From Clostridiales bacterium (GTDB lineage Bacteria; Bacillota; Clostridia; Lachnospirales; Cellulosilyticaceae): DNA of 64,000 nt. Every line of letters starts with the position of its first letter. Positions within the stretch are counted from its first letter, which is position 1. This document shows, piece after piece, positions 26,855 through 36,043 of this stretch. The notes beneath the pieces are model-generated. The model was not told where the DNA came from. It saw only the letters and a list, made by a program, of their open reading frames with translations, and did not search any database. The stretch covers positions 91,621-155,620 of the forward strand of contig DYCF01000004.1 of NCBI GenBank assembly GCA_019418225.1, in the 5' to 3' direction. The position numbers and the translations under genes were made by a program.

Positions 26855-27214
26855 TTACTCTTTATCTACTCTAACGCCTTCGATAAATACTTTTATACTT
26901 TCTACTTCAATGCCTAATGCATCTTTTACTTTATATTTGACTGTACTCATAAGGTTATCAGCCACTGCTGAAATCTTTGTACCATATTCTACGATAATAT
27001 GAAAATCAATATTTGCTTTATTTTCATTTAAACGTACAGCAATCCCACGAGATAAATTCTCCCCTTTTAAAAGATGTACAAATCCATCTTTTACATTACG
27101 AGACGCCATACCTACTATACCATAACATTCCATTGCTGTCATTCCACTAATTTGTGCAATAACTTCTTCATTTATAATAATATTACCATATTCATTTGAA
27201 AATTTACTTGGCAT
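26855..27214 (-). CDS. Asp23/Gls24-family protein (YloU-like)
   Basis: 119 residues spanning the whole Asp23 domain: IINEEVIAQISGMTAMECYGIVGMA at the start and VKYKVKDALGIEVESIKVFIEGVRV at the end. Family members are small envelope-associated or stress proteins; YloU precedes fakA in many Firmicutes. AGGAGG precedes the ATG. A -10-like TATAAT lies 55 bases upstream of the start. Confidence 0.9.
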   Translation of the reverse strand: MPSKFSNEYGNIIINEEVIAQISGMTAMECYGIVGMASRNVKDGFVHLLKGENLSRGIAVRLNENKANIDFHIIVEYGTKISAVADNLMSTVKYKVKDALGIEVESIKVFIEGVRVDKE

Positions 27215-27268
27215 ATTTATAAACCTCCTAATCTGGCTTTATGCTGTCATATTAAAATTTTTAATAAT

Positions 27269-27297
27269 ATTATATCATAACTTGTATATGGATGAAA
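27269..27297 (-). promoter_or_regulatory. Candidate promoter for asp23-fakA
   Basis: Minus-strand TTTCAT, 17 bases, TATAAT (-10 at 27269-27274). The -10 is perfect, the -35 poor. Confidence 0.45.
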
Positions 27298-27356
27298 GGC
27301 TTTCTCACTTTTCCTTACCTTAATTTGGTTTTTTAAAAATAATCCTCAAACACTAC

Positions 27357-27385
27357 TTGAATTCTACAATATTATCTGTTACAAT
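27357..27385 (+). promoter_or_regulatory. Promoter for rpmB
   Basis: TTGAAT (27357-27362), 17 bases, TACAAT (27380-27385), followed about 43 bases later by the rpmB start with an AAGGAGG site. Confidence 0.7.
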
Positions 27386-27427
27386 AAATCGTGTTATGTC
27401 ACGGATTAATACAAGGAGGTGTTCAAA

Positions 27428-27613
27428 ATGGCAAAATGCGAAATCTGTTCAAAAGACGTACATTTCGGTATCAAAGTTAGCCACTCTCATAGAAGATCTA
27501 ACAAAATGTGGAAATCTAACGTAAGAAAAGTTAGAGTTAACCAAAACGGAGCTGTTAAAACAATGAACGTATGTACTCGTTGTTTACGTTCTAACTTAGT
27601 ATCACGTGCTTAA
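27428..27613 (+). CDS. rpmB: 50S ribosomal protein L28
   Basis: 61 residues from the ATG at 27428, which follows AAGGAGG; an in-frame GTG three codons upstream overlaps that ribosome site. Sequence matches L28 throughout (SHSHRRSNKMWKSN, VRVNQNG). The CEIC and CTRC pairs form the zinc-binding, cysteine-containing type of L28. Monocistronic, with its own promoter and terminator, lying between the divergent asp23 unit and the convergent thiN unit. Confidence 0.97.
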   Translation: MAKCEICSKDVHFGIKVSHSHRRSNKMWKSNVRKVRVNQNGAVKTMNVCTRCLRSNLVSRA

Positions 27614-27644
27614 TTTGATAATAAGTTAATATTTCATAAAAATT

Positions 27645-27671
27645 GGACATCCTTTATGGATGTCCTTTTTT
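27645..27671 (+). terminator. rpmB terminator
   Basis: GGACATCC/GGATGTCC stem, 5-base loop, then six T. Confidence 0.92.
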
Positions 27672-27700
27672 ATTATACCCAATTTAATCTTTTTTATACA

Positions 27701-27744
27701 TAAATTGAGTCTAGACCTTAATGTTAAGCTCTAGACTCAATTTA
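27701..27744. terminator. Long hairpin between rpmB and thiN 3' ends
   Basis: A 15-bp perfect stem (27701-27715 with 27730-27744) topped by an inner CTTAA/TTAAG stem. TTTTTA follows on the plus side only. It lies 16 bases past the thiN stop and may act for both converging transcripts. Confidence 0.7.
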
Positions 27745-27759
27745 TTTTTATCATATATC

Positions 27760-28392
27760 TTAATCACTTGCTAAAATGATTAGTAATAAGCCTTTTTTTA
27801 TTTTTATAGATGCCTTGCTACTAATCATATAATTACTTACACCAATTGGACTTCCTGCTGGCAAGATGCCATCTATTAAACTATAAGCTAGTCCTGTCGT
27901 ATACACACCTTCTACCTTTTCGCTAAAAGGAAGTAAACTCACAAGCTGACCTTCTTTTCCTTTAAGCTCAATTTCATCTTCTATTAAGCAAACTGTATTT
28001 TGGTCATTCATAAGTGTAGCTTTTACCCCTTGCTTTAATGCACTATATAATAGATGTACATTTCCCAGGGTATGATCTAGGCGAGAGCCTATTCCTCCCC
28101 ATATCACAACTTCCGTTGCACCCTTTTCTATAGCATAACGAAGGGCAAGCTCAGTATCTGTTTCATCCTTATGACTCGAGAACTGCTCCATAGGTACGCC
28201 TAAATCCTCGAAATACAAAAGATCTATAGGATTTGTGCTATCAAAGTCTCCTACAATAAGGTGAGGGATTAAGTTTAGTTTACGGCAATGCTTCATACCC
28301 CCATCCGCACAAATAATATAGTCATATGTATCCCAATTGTTACAAAAACTATAATCGCCATAGGCGCCATTTGTTAGAATTAAAGTCTTCAT
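27760..28392 (-). CDS. thiN: Thiamine pyrophosphokinase
   Basis: 210 residues. It converts thiamine to thiamine diphosphate. Recognisable by CADGGMKHC (ADGG motif), LIVGDFDS and HKDETDTELAL, the substrate and magnesium-binding stretches of the family. Last gene of the long core operon; 3 bases after rpe. The same position (rsgA-rpe-thiN) is conserved in Bacillus. Confidence 0.94.
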   Translation of the reverse strand: MKTLILTNGAYGDYSFCNNWDTYDYIICADGGMKHCRKLNLIPHLIVGDFDSTNPIDLLYFEDLGVPMEQFSSHKDETDTELALRYAIEKGATEVVIWGGIGSRLDHTLGNVHLLYSALKQGVKATLMNDQNTVCLIEDEIELKGKEGQLVSLLPFSEKVEGVYTTGLAYSLIDGILPAGSPIGVSNYMISSKASIKIKKGLLLIILASD

Positions 28393-28395
28393 GCA

Positions 28396-29055
28396 CTATG
28401 CCTCGTATTTTTCAAATATTTTCATAAAGGCAGCTGCATTGCCTTCTGCATCTTTGCCATCATAAACTGATGAACCAGCTACGAGCAGATTAGCGCCTGC
28501 ATCAATAATACTTTCTACATTGGCAAGTGTTACGCCGCCATCTACCTCAATCAGTATTTCTCTATCTTTTGTCATTTCTTTTACTTGTTTAAGCTTTTCT
28601 AAAGTATATGGAATGAACTTTTGTCCTCCAAAGCCTGGATTAACTGACATAATAAGGACAAGATCTAAGTCCTCAATAATAGGTTCTAAAAGGCTTACAG
28701 GTGTGCCAGGATTAAGTGCTACCCCTGCTTTCATACCTAATTCATGTATACGCTGAATTGTACGGTGTACATGTTTAGTTGCCTCTAAGTGTACTGTTAC
28801 ATAATCAGCTCCTGCTGCTGCAAAGTCAGCTAAATATCTATCAGGCTCCTCAATCATAAGATGCACATCCATAACACCCGTAATGTGCTTACGAAGGCTT
28901 TTAGCAATAGGTGCACCTAATGTAATGTTTGGTACAAACTGTCCATCCATTACATCCACATGAATATACGCCGCGCCACCTTTTTGTACTGTTTCAATTT
29001 CTCTTTGTAAATTAGCAAAATCTGCTGCTAATATTGAAGGACTTAAATGTATCAT
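28396..29055 (-). CDS. rpe: Ribulose-phosphate 3-epimerase
   Basis: 219 residues, TIM-barrel. Interconverts ribulose-5-P and xylulose-5-P in the pentose phosphate pathway. Motifs: LSPSILAADFANL, HVDVMDGQFVPNIT (metal-binding H and D), MSVNPGFGGQKF and VDGGV. Lies 4 bases after rsgA. Confidence 0.97.
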   Translation of the reverse strand: MIHLSPSILAADFANLQREIETVQKGGAAYIHVDVMDGQFVPNITLGAPIAKSLRKHITGVMDVHLMIEEPDRYLADFAAAGADYVTVHLEATKHVHRTIQRIHELGMKAGVALNPGTPVSLLEPIIEDLDLVLIMSVNPGFGGQKFIPYTLEKLKQVKEMTKDREILIEVDGGVTLANVESIIDAGANLLVAGSSVYDGKDAEGNAAAFMKIFEKYEA

Positions 29056-29059
29056 TTCC

Positions 29060-29953
29060 CTACCATCTCCTTGTATCTTTTAGCTGTTTATAATAAGTCA
29101 TATAACTGTTATAACGTTCCTCAGAAATTTCACCTTCTTCAACTGCAGCTTTCACACTGCAACCTGGTTCATGTGTATGGGTACATCCTGAGAACTTACA
29201 AGTTCCCTCATAAGGCTCAAATTCAATAAAATAATGTCTTAAATCTTCTGCCGCAATACCATCTAATTGCAAAGATGTAAAACCTGGTGTATCAAGCACA
29301 AATCCACCTACTGTAAGTGGCATAAGCTCTACATGTCTTGTAGTATGTTTTCCACGTTTAATCTTCTCACTTACTTCACCTGTTTCCAAGGTAAAGCCTT
29401 CTTCAATGGTATTTAATAATGTTGATTTACCCACCCCAGAAGGTCCTGCAAATACAGTGGTCTTATCTTGAAGTTTTGGCATTAAAATATCTGTATTGAG
29501 CTTTTTCTTAGCCGATAAACAAATCACCTCATACCCTACTTTTGTATAGCGGTCAACAATGTACTGATAACTTTCTTTGTTACCTTCATCTATTTTGTTA
29601 AGTACTATATAAGGCTTGATGTGTTCTCGTTCAATATGAATTAAAAAGCGATCTAATAAATCTAAGTGAATTTGTGGGTAAGTTACGGAAAACACAACCA
29701 TTGCCTGATCCACATTTGAAACAGGTGGTCTTATAAGACTATTTGTTCGTGGTAAAATTTCCTCAATTGTTCCTTCCAAGAAGCGATCTGTAGAGTTTTC
29801 TTCTTGTTTTAAACTAATCATTACCCTATCACCTATAAGAGGTGTCATATTTTCTTTTCTAAATTTTCCTCTTGCTTTACATTCATAAATGGTCTTGTTA
29901 GCTTCTACATAGTAGAAGCCAGCAATTCCTTTAATAATAGTACCCTGTACCAT
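29060..29953 (-). CDS. rsgA: Ribosome small-subunit-dependent GTPase A
   Basis: 297 residues. An N-terminal OB domain is followed by a circularly permuted GTPase domain: NKID (119-122) comes before the P-loop GPSGVGKST (170-178), then DTPG. A C-terminal zinc finger has C, C, H and C ligands (CKFSGCTHTHEPGCS). It assists late maturation of the 30S subunit. Lies 14 bases after prkC. Confidence 0.96.
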   Translation of the reverse strand: MVQGTIIKGIAGFYYVEANKTIYECKARGKFRKENMTPLIGDRVMISLKQEENSTDRFLEGTIEEILPRTNSLIRPPVSNVDQAMVVFSVTYPQIHLDLLDRFLIHIEREHIKPYIVLNKIDEGNKESYQYIVDRYTKVGYEVICLSAKKKLNTDILMPKLQDKTTVFAGPSGVGKSTLLNTIEEGFTLETGEVSEKIKRGKHTTRHVELMPLTVGGFVLDTPGFTSLQLDGIAAEDLRHYFIEFEPYEGTCKFSGCTHTHEPGCSVKAAVEEGEISEERYNSYMTYYKQLKDTRRW

Positions 29954-29967
29954 ATCATTCTCCTTAA

Positions 29968-32112
29968 TTAAAAATTGATGTTATCCGTGTATGCTGGACT
30001 AGTCATATCATCGATATAAACTTCTAATCTACCTGTGCCATGTCCTGTAAGTGTTACAGGTATTGGGAAGTCACCCGCACTCATCTCACCATCTACTACA
30101 TAAGATGAATTGCCATCTTGAGATGTAAATTTAGCAAGTACACGATAACTCTCTTTACCTTCCATGCCACCTGGTAATGTAATGCCATAAGATATGCTTG
30201 TTTCTGTTACTGGTGTTTCTTCAGCTGGTGGTGTATTCGTCTCACCATTGTCAATTGATGGTGTAGGCGTCTGTTCTGGCTCTGGTTCTTTTCCTTTACT
30301 GATAACAACAGATATACTTGTACCCTCTTCAACTTCTGAATAAGGTTCAATACTTTGACTAATAATCAGTCCTTCATCTACCTTATCACTATATTCTTCA
30401 GATGACTTAGTCACATAAAGCTTGCTGCTTTGTGCTGCTTCTTGTGCTTTATCATATGTTAATTGGACAAAGTTTGGTACTCTTGTTGTTTTTACACTTG
30501 AACCAATACTGTATGTTAAAACAACAGTACTACCTTCTTCAACCTCAGTACCTTCATCAATGCTTTGACGAATAATATAATCTTTTTCTACACTATCACT
30601 TTCTTCAGGTTCAAAGCGCACTTTAAGATTCATCGCTTTTAATGTGGATTCTGCCACATCACGGCTTAAGCCTTCTACAGAAGGTAACTTCACCATCTTT
30701 GTTTCATCTGCGACAGGTGTCTCAGTGGCTTCACTACCTTCTGCTGCTACTTTTACAATGACCGTACTGCGTTTTTTAACCTGTGCATTTTCACCTGGAT
30801 TTTGTTCGAAAATAATTCCAGGTGCAGCCTCATCTGTCACTTCTTCTTGTACTTCAATTTTAAGTTTTACACTTTTTAAGGTATTTGTAGCTGCTTCTAC
30901 TGTGCGTCCTTTAACATTAGGTACTGTCACCATATTATTGCTACTTGAAAACGGATTCCATAAAGTAATCGCTAAAATAATCACTACCAGTACAGATAAT
31001 GTTGCAAGAACTCCTCCGATACTTACAAGTATTTTATATAAATTAGAGACTTCGCCTTCCTCTTCTTCCTCTTTAAAGGTCTGTTTCACCACATCCCCAT
31101 CTTCATAAATACTGGTTTCATCCACCTCAGCTTTTGATGGTGCTACTGGCATTACTGGTACAACTGGCTTTTCAGATTTTGAAACGAATTCTTCTTGTTC
31201 TTTTGCATTACTACGAATAAAAGCAGTTTCTTCTGGTGAAAGTAAGATTGTTTCATCTGAAAAAGTATTTAATTTTACCATGTAACTTGGATCTACAAGT
31301 ACACGATTCATATCACCTAACATTTCATCTGCATTTTGATAACGTGCATCTTGACGTTTATCCGTTGCTTTTAAAATAATTCCCTCTAGCCCTGGTAAAA
31401 TACTTGGATTAAATAAAGATGGCTTTGGCATTTCTTCATTAATGTGCTTTAAGGCTATGGAAATATGAGAATCTGCTTCAAAAGGTAATCTTTTTGTTGC
31501 CAGTTCAAAAAGAACAATCCCACAAGAATATAAATCACTTGTTTCGTTTACATATTTCCCCTTTGCTTGTTCTGGTGAAAAATAATGTACTGAGCCAATT
31601 GCATTATTATTTGCCACAATCGTTGAAGAATCCACTGCTTTAGCAATCCCAAAATCTGTTACCTTTAATACATGATCATTGGTAATTAAAATATTTTGAG
31701 GTTTAATATCTCGGTGGATTATCTTTTTGCTATGGGCATGCTTCAGTGCACTTACAATCTGAATCCCTAGTTCTAAAACCTTTTTAGACGAAAAAGGTCC
31801 TTCCTCAGCAATAAGTTCCTTTAACGTCTTTCCTTCAATATATTCCATAACAATATAATGAACATCCCTATCACTACCTACATCATAGATTCCTACAATA
31901 TTAGGGTGTGAGAGGCTAGCCGCAGCAAGGGCTTCTTTCCTAAACTTTGCAACGAATTCATCATCCTTTACAAATTCTTCTCTTAGCTCCTTAATAGCTA
32001 CATATCGCTGCAATCTATTATCTTTTGCCTTATAGACAATAGACATGCCGCCTGCGCCTATTTTTTCTATAACTTCATAACGCTCTCCTAAGAGAACTCC
32101 TGGCATTAGCAT
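29968..32112 (-). CDS. prkC: PASTA-domain Ser/Thr protein kinase (PrkC/Stk1)
   Basis: 714 residues. Cytosolic Hanks kinase domain: GAGGMSIVYKA, lysine K41 (VAIKEL), HRDIKPQN (133-140), DFG (153-155). A membrane helix follows at about 360-385. Outside are three PASTA repeats (about 393-457, 472-537, 542-607), then a Pro/Thr/Glu-rich spacer and a further ~75-residue beta-rich tail. PASTA repeats bind peptidoglycan fragments and link wall state or germination to phosphorylation. The start overlaps the end of the phosphatase gene by 7 bases, so the pair is co-expressed. Confidence 0.96.
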   Translation of the reverse strand: MLMPGVLLGERYEVIEKIGAGGMSIVYKAKDNRLQRYVAIKELREEFVKDDEFVAKFRKEALAAASLSHPNIVGIYDVGSDRDVHYIVMEYIEGKTLKELIAEEGPFSSKKVLELGIQIVSALKHAHSKKIIHRDIKPQNILITNDHVLKVTDFGIAKAVDSSTIVANNNAIGSVHYFSPEQAKGKYVNETSDLYSCGIVLFELATKRLPFEADSHISIALKHINEEMPKPSLFNPSILPGLEGIILKATDKRQDARYQNADEMLGDMNRVLVDPSYMVKLNTFSDETILLSPEETAFIRSNAKEQEEFVSKSEKPVVPVMPVAPSKAEVDETSIYEDGDVVKQTFKEEEEEGEVSNLYKILVSIGGVLATLSVLVVIILAITLWNPFSSSNNMVTVPNVKGRTVEAATNTLKSVKLKIEVQEEVTDEAAPGIIFEQNPGENAQVKKRSTVIVKVAAEGSEATETPVADETKMVKLPSVEGLSRDVAESTLKAMNLKVRFEPEESDSVEKDYIIRQSIDEGTEVEEGSTVVLTYSIGSSVKTTRVPNFVQLTYDKAQEAAQSSKLYVTKSSEEYSDKVDEGLIISQSIEPYSEVEEGTSISVVISKGKEPEPEQTPTPSIDNGETNTPPAEETPVTETSISYGITLPGGMEGKESYRVLAKFTSQDGNSSYVVDGEMSAGDFPIPVTLTGHGTGRLEVYIDDMTSPAYTDNINF

Positions 32113-32867
32113 TCTTTATTCACCTCGTATTTCTTTGCAATGATAACTGCTATATTATCGATTCCGCCTTTTGTATTCGCTGTGTCAATCAGCTTATTTA
32201 CAATGTTTTCTATGTCAGTTTCTTCAAGTATAATCTGATGTACTTCTTCATCACTGAGCATGACAGTGAGTCCATCGGAACAAAGTAAAACGTATTCTAC
32301 CTTATTGATATCATACATCAAAGTATCTACCTTTACCTTTGCATATGTACCAACAGCCCGGGTTATAATGTGTCTTTGTGGATGTTCTTTAATCTCATTT
32401 TGTGAAATATACCCTTGTTCCAACATTTCTTGTACCAGAGAATGGTCTGTTGTAGCCTGATAAATTTGCGCATGATTTACTAAATAAAGTCTCGTATCAC
32501 CTACATGGGCAAGATATAAAATATCATCGATTACTGTCGCCACTGTGAAAGTGGTACCCATTCCTGCATACTCCTCTTTTTCTTTTGCCTTCTCATAAAC
32601 TGTATGATTGGCATGTCGAATGCCCATTTTCAAAAGAATTGCTACATCTTCTCTTGTTTTTACACCAGTTTGACCATGCGTTCTAATATAGTCACAAAAA
32701 GCCTCAATAGCTAGACTACTTGCAGTGCCACCTGCTTTATGACCACCCATCCCATCTGCTACGATATACAAATTTGGTAAAATACCTATAGGTGTATTTG
32801 AAACAAAGATACTATCTTCGTTTCTACTCCTCTTTCTACCAATGTCTACTCTGCCAATAGCGTGCAT
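32106..32867 (-). CDS. prpC: PP2C-type protein phosphatase (Stp/PrpC)
   Basis: 253 residues from the ATG at 32867, after GAGGTGAATAGC; an in-frame GTG three codons upstream is within that ribosome site. PP2C motifs: RKRSRNEDS, VADGMGGHKAG, LAHVGDTRLYL, TTDHSLVQEM, LLCSDGLT and GGIDNIAVI supply the metal-binding aspartates. It reverses PrkC phosphorylation. Its start lies just after the rlmN stop. Confidence 0.95.
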   Translation of the reverse strand: MHAIGRVDIGRKRSRNEDSIFVSNTPIGILPNLYIVADGMGGHKAGGTASSLAIEAFCDYIRTHGQTGVKTREDVAILLKMGIRHANHTVYEKAKEKEEYAGMGTTFTVATVIDDILYLAHVGDTRLYLVNHAQIYQATTDHSLVQEMLEQGYISQNEIKEHPQRHIITRAVGTYAKVKVDTLMYDINKVEYVLLCSDGLTVMLSDEEVHQIILEETDIENIVNKLIDTANTKGGIDNIAVIIAKKYEVNKEC

Positions 32868-32868
32868 G

Positions 32869-33909
32869 CTATTCACCTCGCTCTTTCATATATCTACGTC
32901 TAAGTTGACCACATGCTGCATCGATATCTGCACCTAATGTTCTACGAAGTGTAGTAGGTACATGATAGCTTTCTAGTATGCGAATAAAGTTCTCAATACT
33001 TGACGTCTTACTACTTTCAAAACTTCTTTCTTCAATTTTATTAACAGGAATTAAGTTGACATGACAAAGCATGCCTTTTAGAAGTTTTCCTAAGCTTCTA
33101 GCATCTTCTTCTTTGTCATTCTCACCATGAATAAGGGCATATTCAAAAGTAACACGTCGCCCAGTTTTATCAATATAATACTGACAAGCCTCTAATACTT
33201 CTTCAATTGTATAACGATAAGCAACTGGCATAATTTGTTTACGCTTCTCATCTGTTGTGGCATGTAAAGATAAAGCCAAGTTAATCTGCATTCCTTTGTC
33301 TGCAAGTTCCTTAATCTGAGGCACAAGTCCACATGTTGAGACTGTAATATGACGTTGTCCAATATTTTGACCCATTTCATGATTAATAAGTGTTAAAAAG
33401 CGTTCTGTAATTTCAAGATATTCAAGAGGTTCACCGCTTCCCATAATAACAATATTCGAAATACGTTCACCGATATCTTGCTGAATGGCATAGATTTGCC
33501 CTACCATTTCACCCGGTGTAAGTGGTCTTACAAGTCCCTCTAAAGTAGAAGCACAGAATTTACATCCCATACGACATCCTACTTGTGAAGAAATACATAC
33601 CGAATTTCCATGTTTATAACGCATTAAAACACTTTCTATTATATGTGAATCTGGTAGCTCAAACAAGTATTTTATAGTCCCATCTAACTTTGAATGCAAT
33701 GATTCTACAATACGTAATGGCACTAATGGATAATCTTCATTTAACTTTGTTCTTAAACTAAGTGGTAAATTCTTCATTTCATCATAGCTATTTGCCATTT
33801 TTTTATGAAGCCATTCAAAAAGCTGTTTTGCTCTAAACTTACTTTCCCCATAGCTTAAAATAAGTTCTTCTAATTCCTTTAGGTCTTTGCTTCTAATGTC
33901 TTTCATCAT
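32869..33909 (-). CDS. rlmN: Dual-specificity 23S rRNA/tRNA methyltransferase RlmN
   Basis: 346 residues. Radical-SAM enzyme forming 2-methyladenosine. The iron-sulfur motif CRMGCKFC gives C112, C116 and C119; other conserved parts are MGSGEPL and the C-terminal RRTLGADIDAACGQL with the methyl-carrier cysteine. The start abuts the rsmB stop; MM at the N-terminus leaves a one-codon uncertainty. Confidence 0.97.
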   Translation of the reverse strand: MMKDIRSKDLKELEELILSYGESKFRAKQLFEWLHKKMANSYDEMKNLPLSLRTKLNEDYPLVPLRIVESLHSKLDGTIKYLFELPDSHIIESVLMRYKHGNSVCISSQVGCRMGCKFCASTLEGLVRPLTPGEMVGQIYAIQQDIGERISNIVIMGSGEPLEYLEITERFLTLINHEMGQNIGQRHITVSTCGLVPQIKELADKGMQINLALSLHATTDEKRKQIMPVAYRYTIEEVLEACQYYIDKTGRRVTFEYALIHGENDKEEDARSLGKLLKGMLCHVNLIPVNKIEERSFESSKTSSIENFIRILESYHVPTTLRRTLGADIDAACGQLRRRYMKERGE

Positions 33910-35253
33910 CTAAATACTCCTCTTTTTTAACCCCGCAATAAAGAATCCATCTGTTCCTGCAAGCTGTGGTAAGATTTGAATCATGCTTCCTTGTCTCACT
34001 TCTTTTTGAAGTTTGTTAGGTATAGTATCTACGATTTCATTTAATTCTAAACCAAGCTCCTTTGTCATGAAGTCTACCATTTCTTCGTTTTCTACTTTTG
34101 AAATCGTACATGTACTATAGACAAGTGTGCCTTCTGGTTTTAAATATTTTACCGCTTGTGTTAATATAGCACGCTGGATTTGTGCAATATCTTCAATGTC
34201 TGTCATTTCTTTATTGTAACGGATATCCGGTTTACGTTTCATAATACCAAGACCTGAACAAGGTGCATCGACTAAAACTCTATCAAATTTGCCAATAAAG
34301 TCTTCATTACATACTGTCCCATCTTGAAGTGTTGGTTTAATAATTGTAGCCCCCATACGCTCCGCATTTTTTGCAATAAGCTCTAATTTATGAGGGTGAA
34401 TATCGCAGCTGATAATCTCACCTTCATTTTTCATAAGCTCTGCCATATGAATAGATTTTCCACCTGGCGCACTACATAAATCTAAAATACGTTCTCCGCT
34501 TTGTGGTGCAATTACTTTCCCTACTAGCATAGCACTTTCATCTTGTACAGTCCATAAGCCTTTCTTAAAAGATGACATATTTTGAATGTTATCTACATTT
34601 TTAAGATACATAGCTTCTTCTAAAAACTCACCCGGAAGTACTGTTACTCCTTCTTCTTGAAGGCATTTTACAACTTCCTCTTTAGATGCTTTTAAAGTAT
34701 TTACACGAATGCATACCTGCGCACGTTCATTAAGGGCCTTACAAATCCCTTCTACTTTTTCTGCATCGTAAGCTTTAAGCCATGTTGCAATCATCCACTC
34801 TGGAAGTGAATACATCACACTGAAATAATGAAGTGGTTCTTTTTCTTTTGATGGATACTTAATGTTTGCTCTTTCACGATCGATTGTTCGAAGTACACCA
34901 TTTACAAAGCCTGAAAGCGCCATAAACTTTCTTTTCTTAGCAATTTTTACAGCTTCATTAATAACAGCTGATGCTGGTACCTTATCAAGATGCATGAGCT
35001 GATAAACACTCATACGAAAAATCTGTCTAATCAGTGGTTTCATCTTGCGTACTGGTGTTTTTGAAAACTGGTCAATAATATAATCGAGTTGAATCTGATA
35101 TTTAAGCGTTCCATAAACCACTTCTGTCATAAAACCTTTATCTGGTCCTTGTACATCTTTTAATTCATTTTTTAAAGCAAGTTGTGCATAGCTTTTGTCA
35201 CGTTCTATTTCAAGGAGCAAGTTTACAATTTGCTCACGTATATTTTTAGTCAT
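33910..35253 (-). CDS. rsmB: 16S rRNA (cytosine967-C5)-methyltransferase
   Basis: 447 residues. An N-terminal NusB-like RNA-binding domain (about 1-140) precedes the SAM-dependent domain with ILDLCSAPGGKS, DAPCSGLG and the STCTI nucleophile cysteine. It methylates C967 of 16S rRNA. A 15-bp hairpin lies 19 bases upstream of the ATG, between it and the zinc peptidase gene. Confidence 0.96.
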   Translation of the reverse strand: MTKNIREQIVNLLLEIERDKSYAQLALKNELKDVQGPDKGFMTEVVYGTLKYQIQLDYIIDQFSKTPVRKMKPLIRQIFRMSVYQLMHLDKVPASAVINEAVKIAKKRKFMALSGFVNGVLRTIDRERANIKYPSKEKEPLHYFSVMYSLPEWMIATWLKAYDAEKVEGICKALNERAQVCIRVNTLKASKEEVVKCLQEEGVTVLPGEFLEEAMYLKNVDNIQNMSSFKKGLWTVQDESAMLVGKVIAPQSGERILDLCSAPGGKSIHMAELMKNEGEIISCDIHPHKLELIAKNAERMGATIIKPTLQDGTVCNEDFIGKFDRVLVDAPCSGLGIMKRKPDIRYNKEMTDIEDIAQIQRAILTQAVKYLKPEGTLVYSTCTISKVENEEMVDFMTKELGLELNEIVDTIPNKLQKEVRQGSMIQILPQLAGTDGFFIAGLKKRSI

Positions 35254-35271
35254 AAAAAATTCCTCTCTTAC

Positions 35272-35306
35272 AGATTAAAAGACGCTAAAACAGCGTCTTT
35301 TAATCT
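35272..35306 (-). terminator. Terminator-like hairpin directly upstream of rsmB
   Basis: A perfect 15-bp stem (35272-35286 with 35292-35306, arm AGATTAAAAGACGCT) with a 5-base loop. The T-rich arm could support termination in either direction. On the minus strand only 18 bases separate it from the rsmB start, leaving no room for a promoter below it. Confidence 0.75.
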
Positions 35307-35318
35307 TTCTTTCTATTA

Positions 35319-36026
35319 CTAGTCATTGTTTCTACTACTAATCATTATTAATCTTAAAAGTGATAAGACTGATGCCATAGCTGCTGCCACATAAGTAAGA
35401 GCTGCAGCATCTAATACTTTCTTCGCACCAACAAGTTCATCTGCTGACATAATGCCACTTGCTTCAAGACTTTGAAGTGCACGCTTAGAAGCATTAAACT
35501 CTACTGGAAGTGTAACGATAGCAAAAAGTGTAGTTATGGCAAATAAAAGAATACCAATTCCTACTAAAGGTTTTACGCCACCAAGTAATAAACCCACCAT
35601 TACAAGTGGCACAGAAAGCTGACTTGCAAAGTTTGTCACTGGATAAATGGCATGTCTAAATCTTAAAAAGGCATAATCATTGGCATCCTGAATAGCATGC
35701 CCAACTTCATGAGCTGCTACCCCTAAAGCTGCAATAGATGTTTCTCCATAAACAGTTTGTGAAAGGGCAAGTTCTTTATTGATTGGATCATAAAAGTCTG
35801 TCATTGAGCCACGTACCGGTTTAATAGGAATAGAGATGTTATTAATGGCAAGGATGCGTCTTGCTGCTTCTTCTCCTGTGTATCCTGATAAGCTTCTTAC
35901 TTTAGAATATTTCGCAAAAGTTGATTGTACCTTCATACTTGCATATAAAGGGATAATAAGCATAGCAATTGTAATTAAAATGTACATACCATTACTAGAG
36001 CCATAATAATACGGATAACCTAACAT
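35319..36026 (-). CDS. Membrane zinc metallopeptidase, YugP family
   Basis: 235 residues from the ATG at 36026, behind AAGGAGTG; an upstream GTG overlaps that site. HEVGHAIQ gives the HExxH zinc site. There is an N-terminal membrane helix (about 15-32) and further hydrophobic segments (about 130-165 and 205-225). Natural substrates of the family are unknown. It often lies between fmt and rsmB in clostridia, as here (9 bases after fmt). Confidence 0.9.
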   Translation of the reverse strand: MLGYPYYYGSSNGMYILITIAMLIIPLYASMKVQSTFAKYSKVRSLSGYTGEEAARRILAINNISIPIKPVRGSMTDFYDPINKELALSQTVYGETSIAALGVAAHEVGHAIQDANDYAFLRFRHAIYPVTNFASQLSVPLVMVGLLLGGVKPLVGIGILLFAITTLFAIVTLPVEFNASKRALQSLEASGIMSADELVGAKKVLDAAALTYVAAAMASVLSLLRLIMISSRNND

Positions 36027-36043
36027 CCTCTTCACTCCTTATA

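Noticed and set aside
27614..27759. Possible spoVM-like tiny gene beside rpmB as in Bacillus
   Set aside because: Only two hairpins are present; no frame resembling the SpoVM peptide with a ribosome site was seen.
30644..31108. Plus-strand open frame of 154 codons
   Set aside because: Lies fully antisense to the PASTA region of prkC, has no ribosome site, and its sequence is low-complexity Ser/Thr from the opposite codons.
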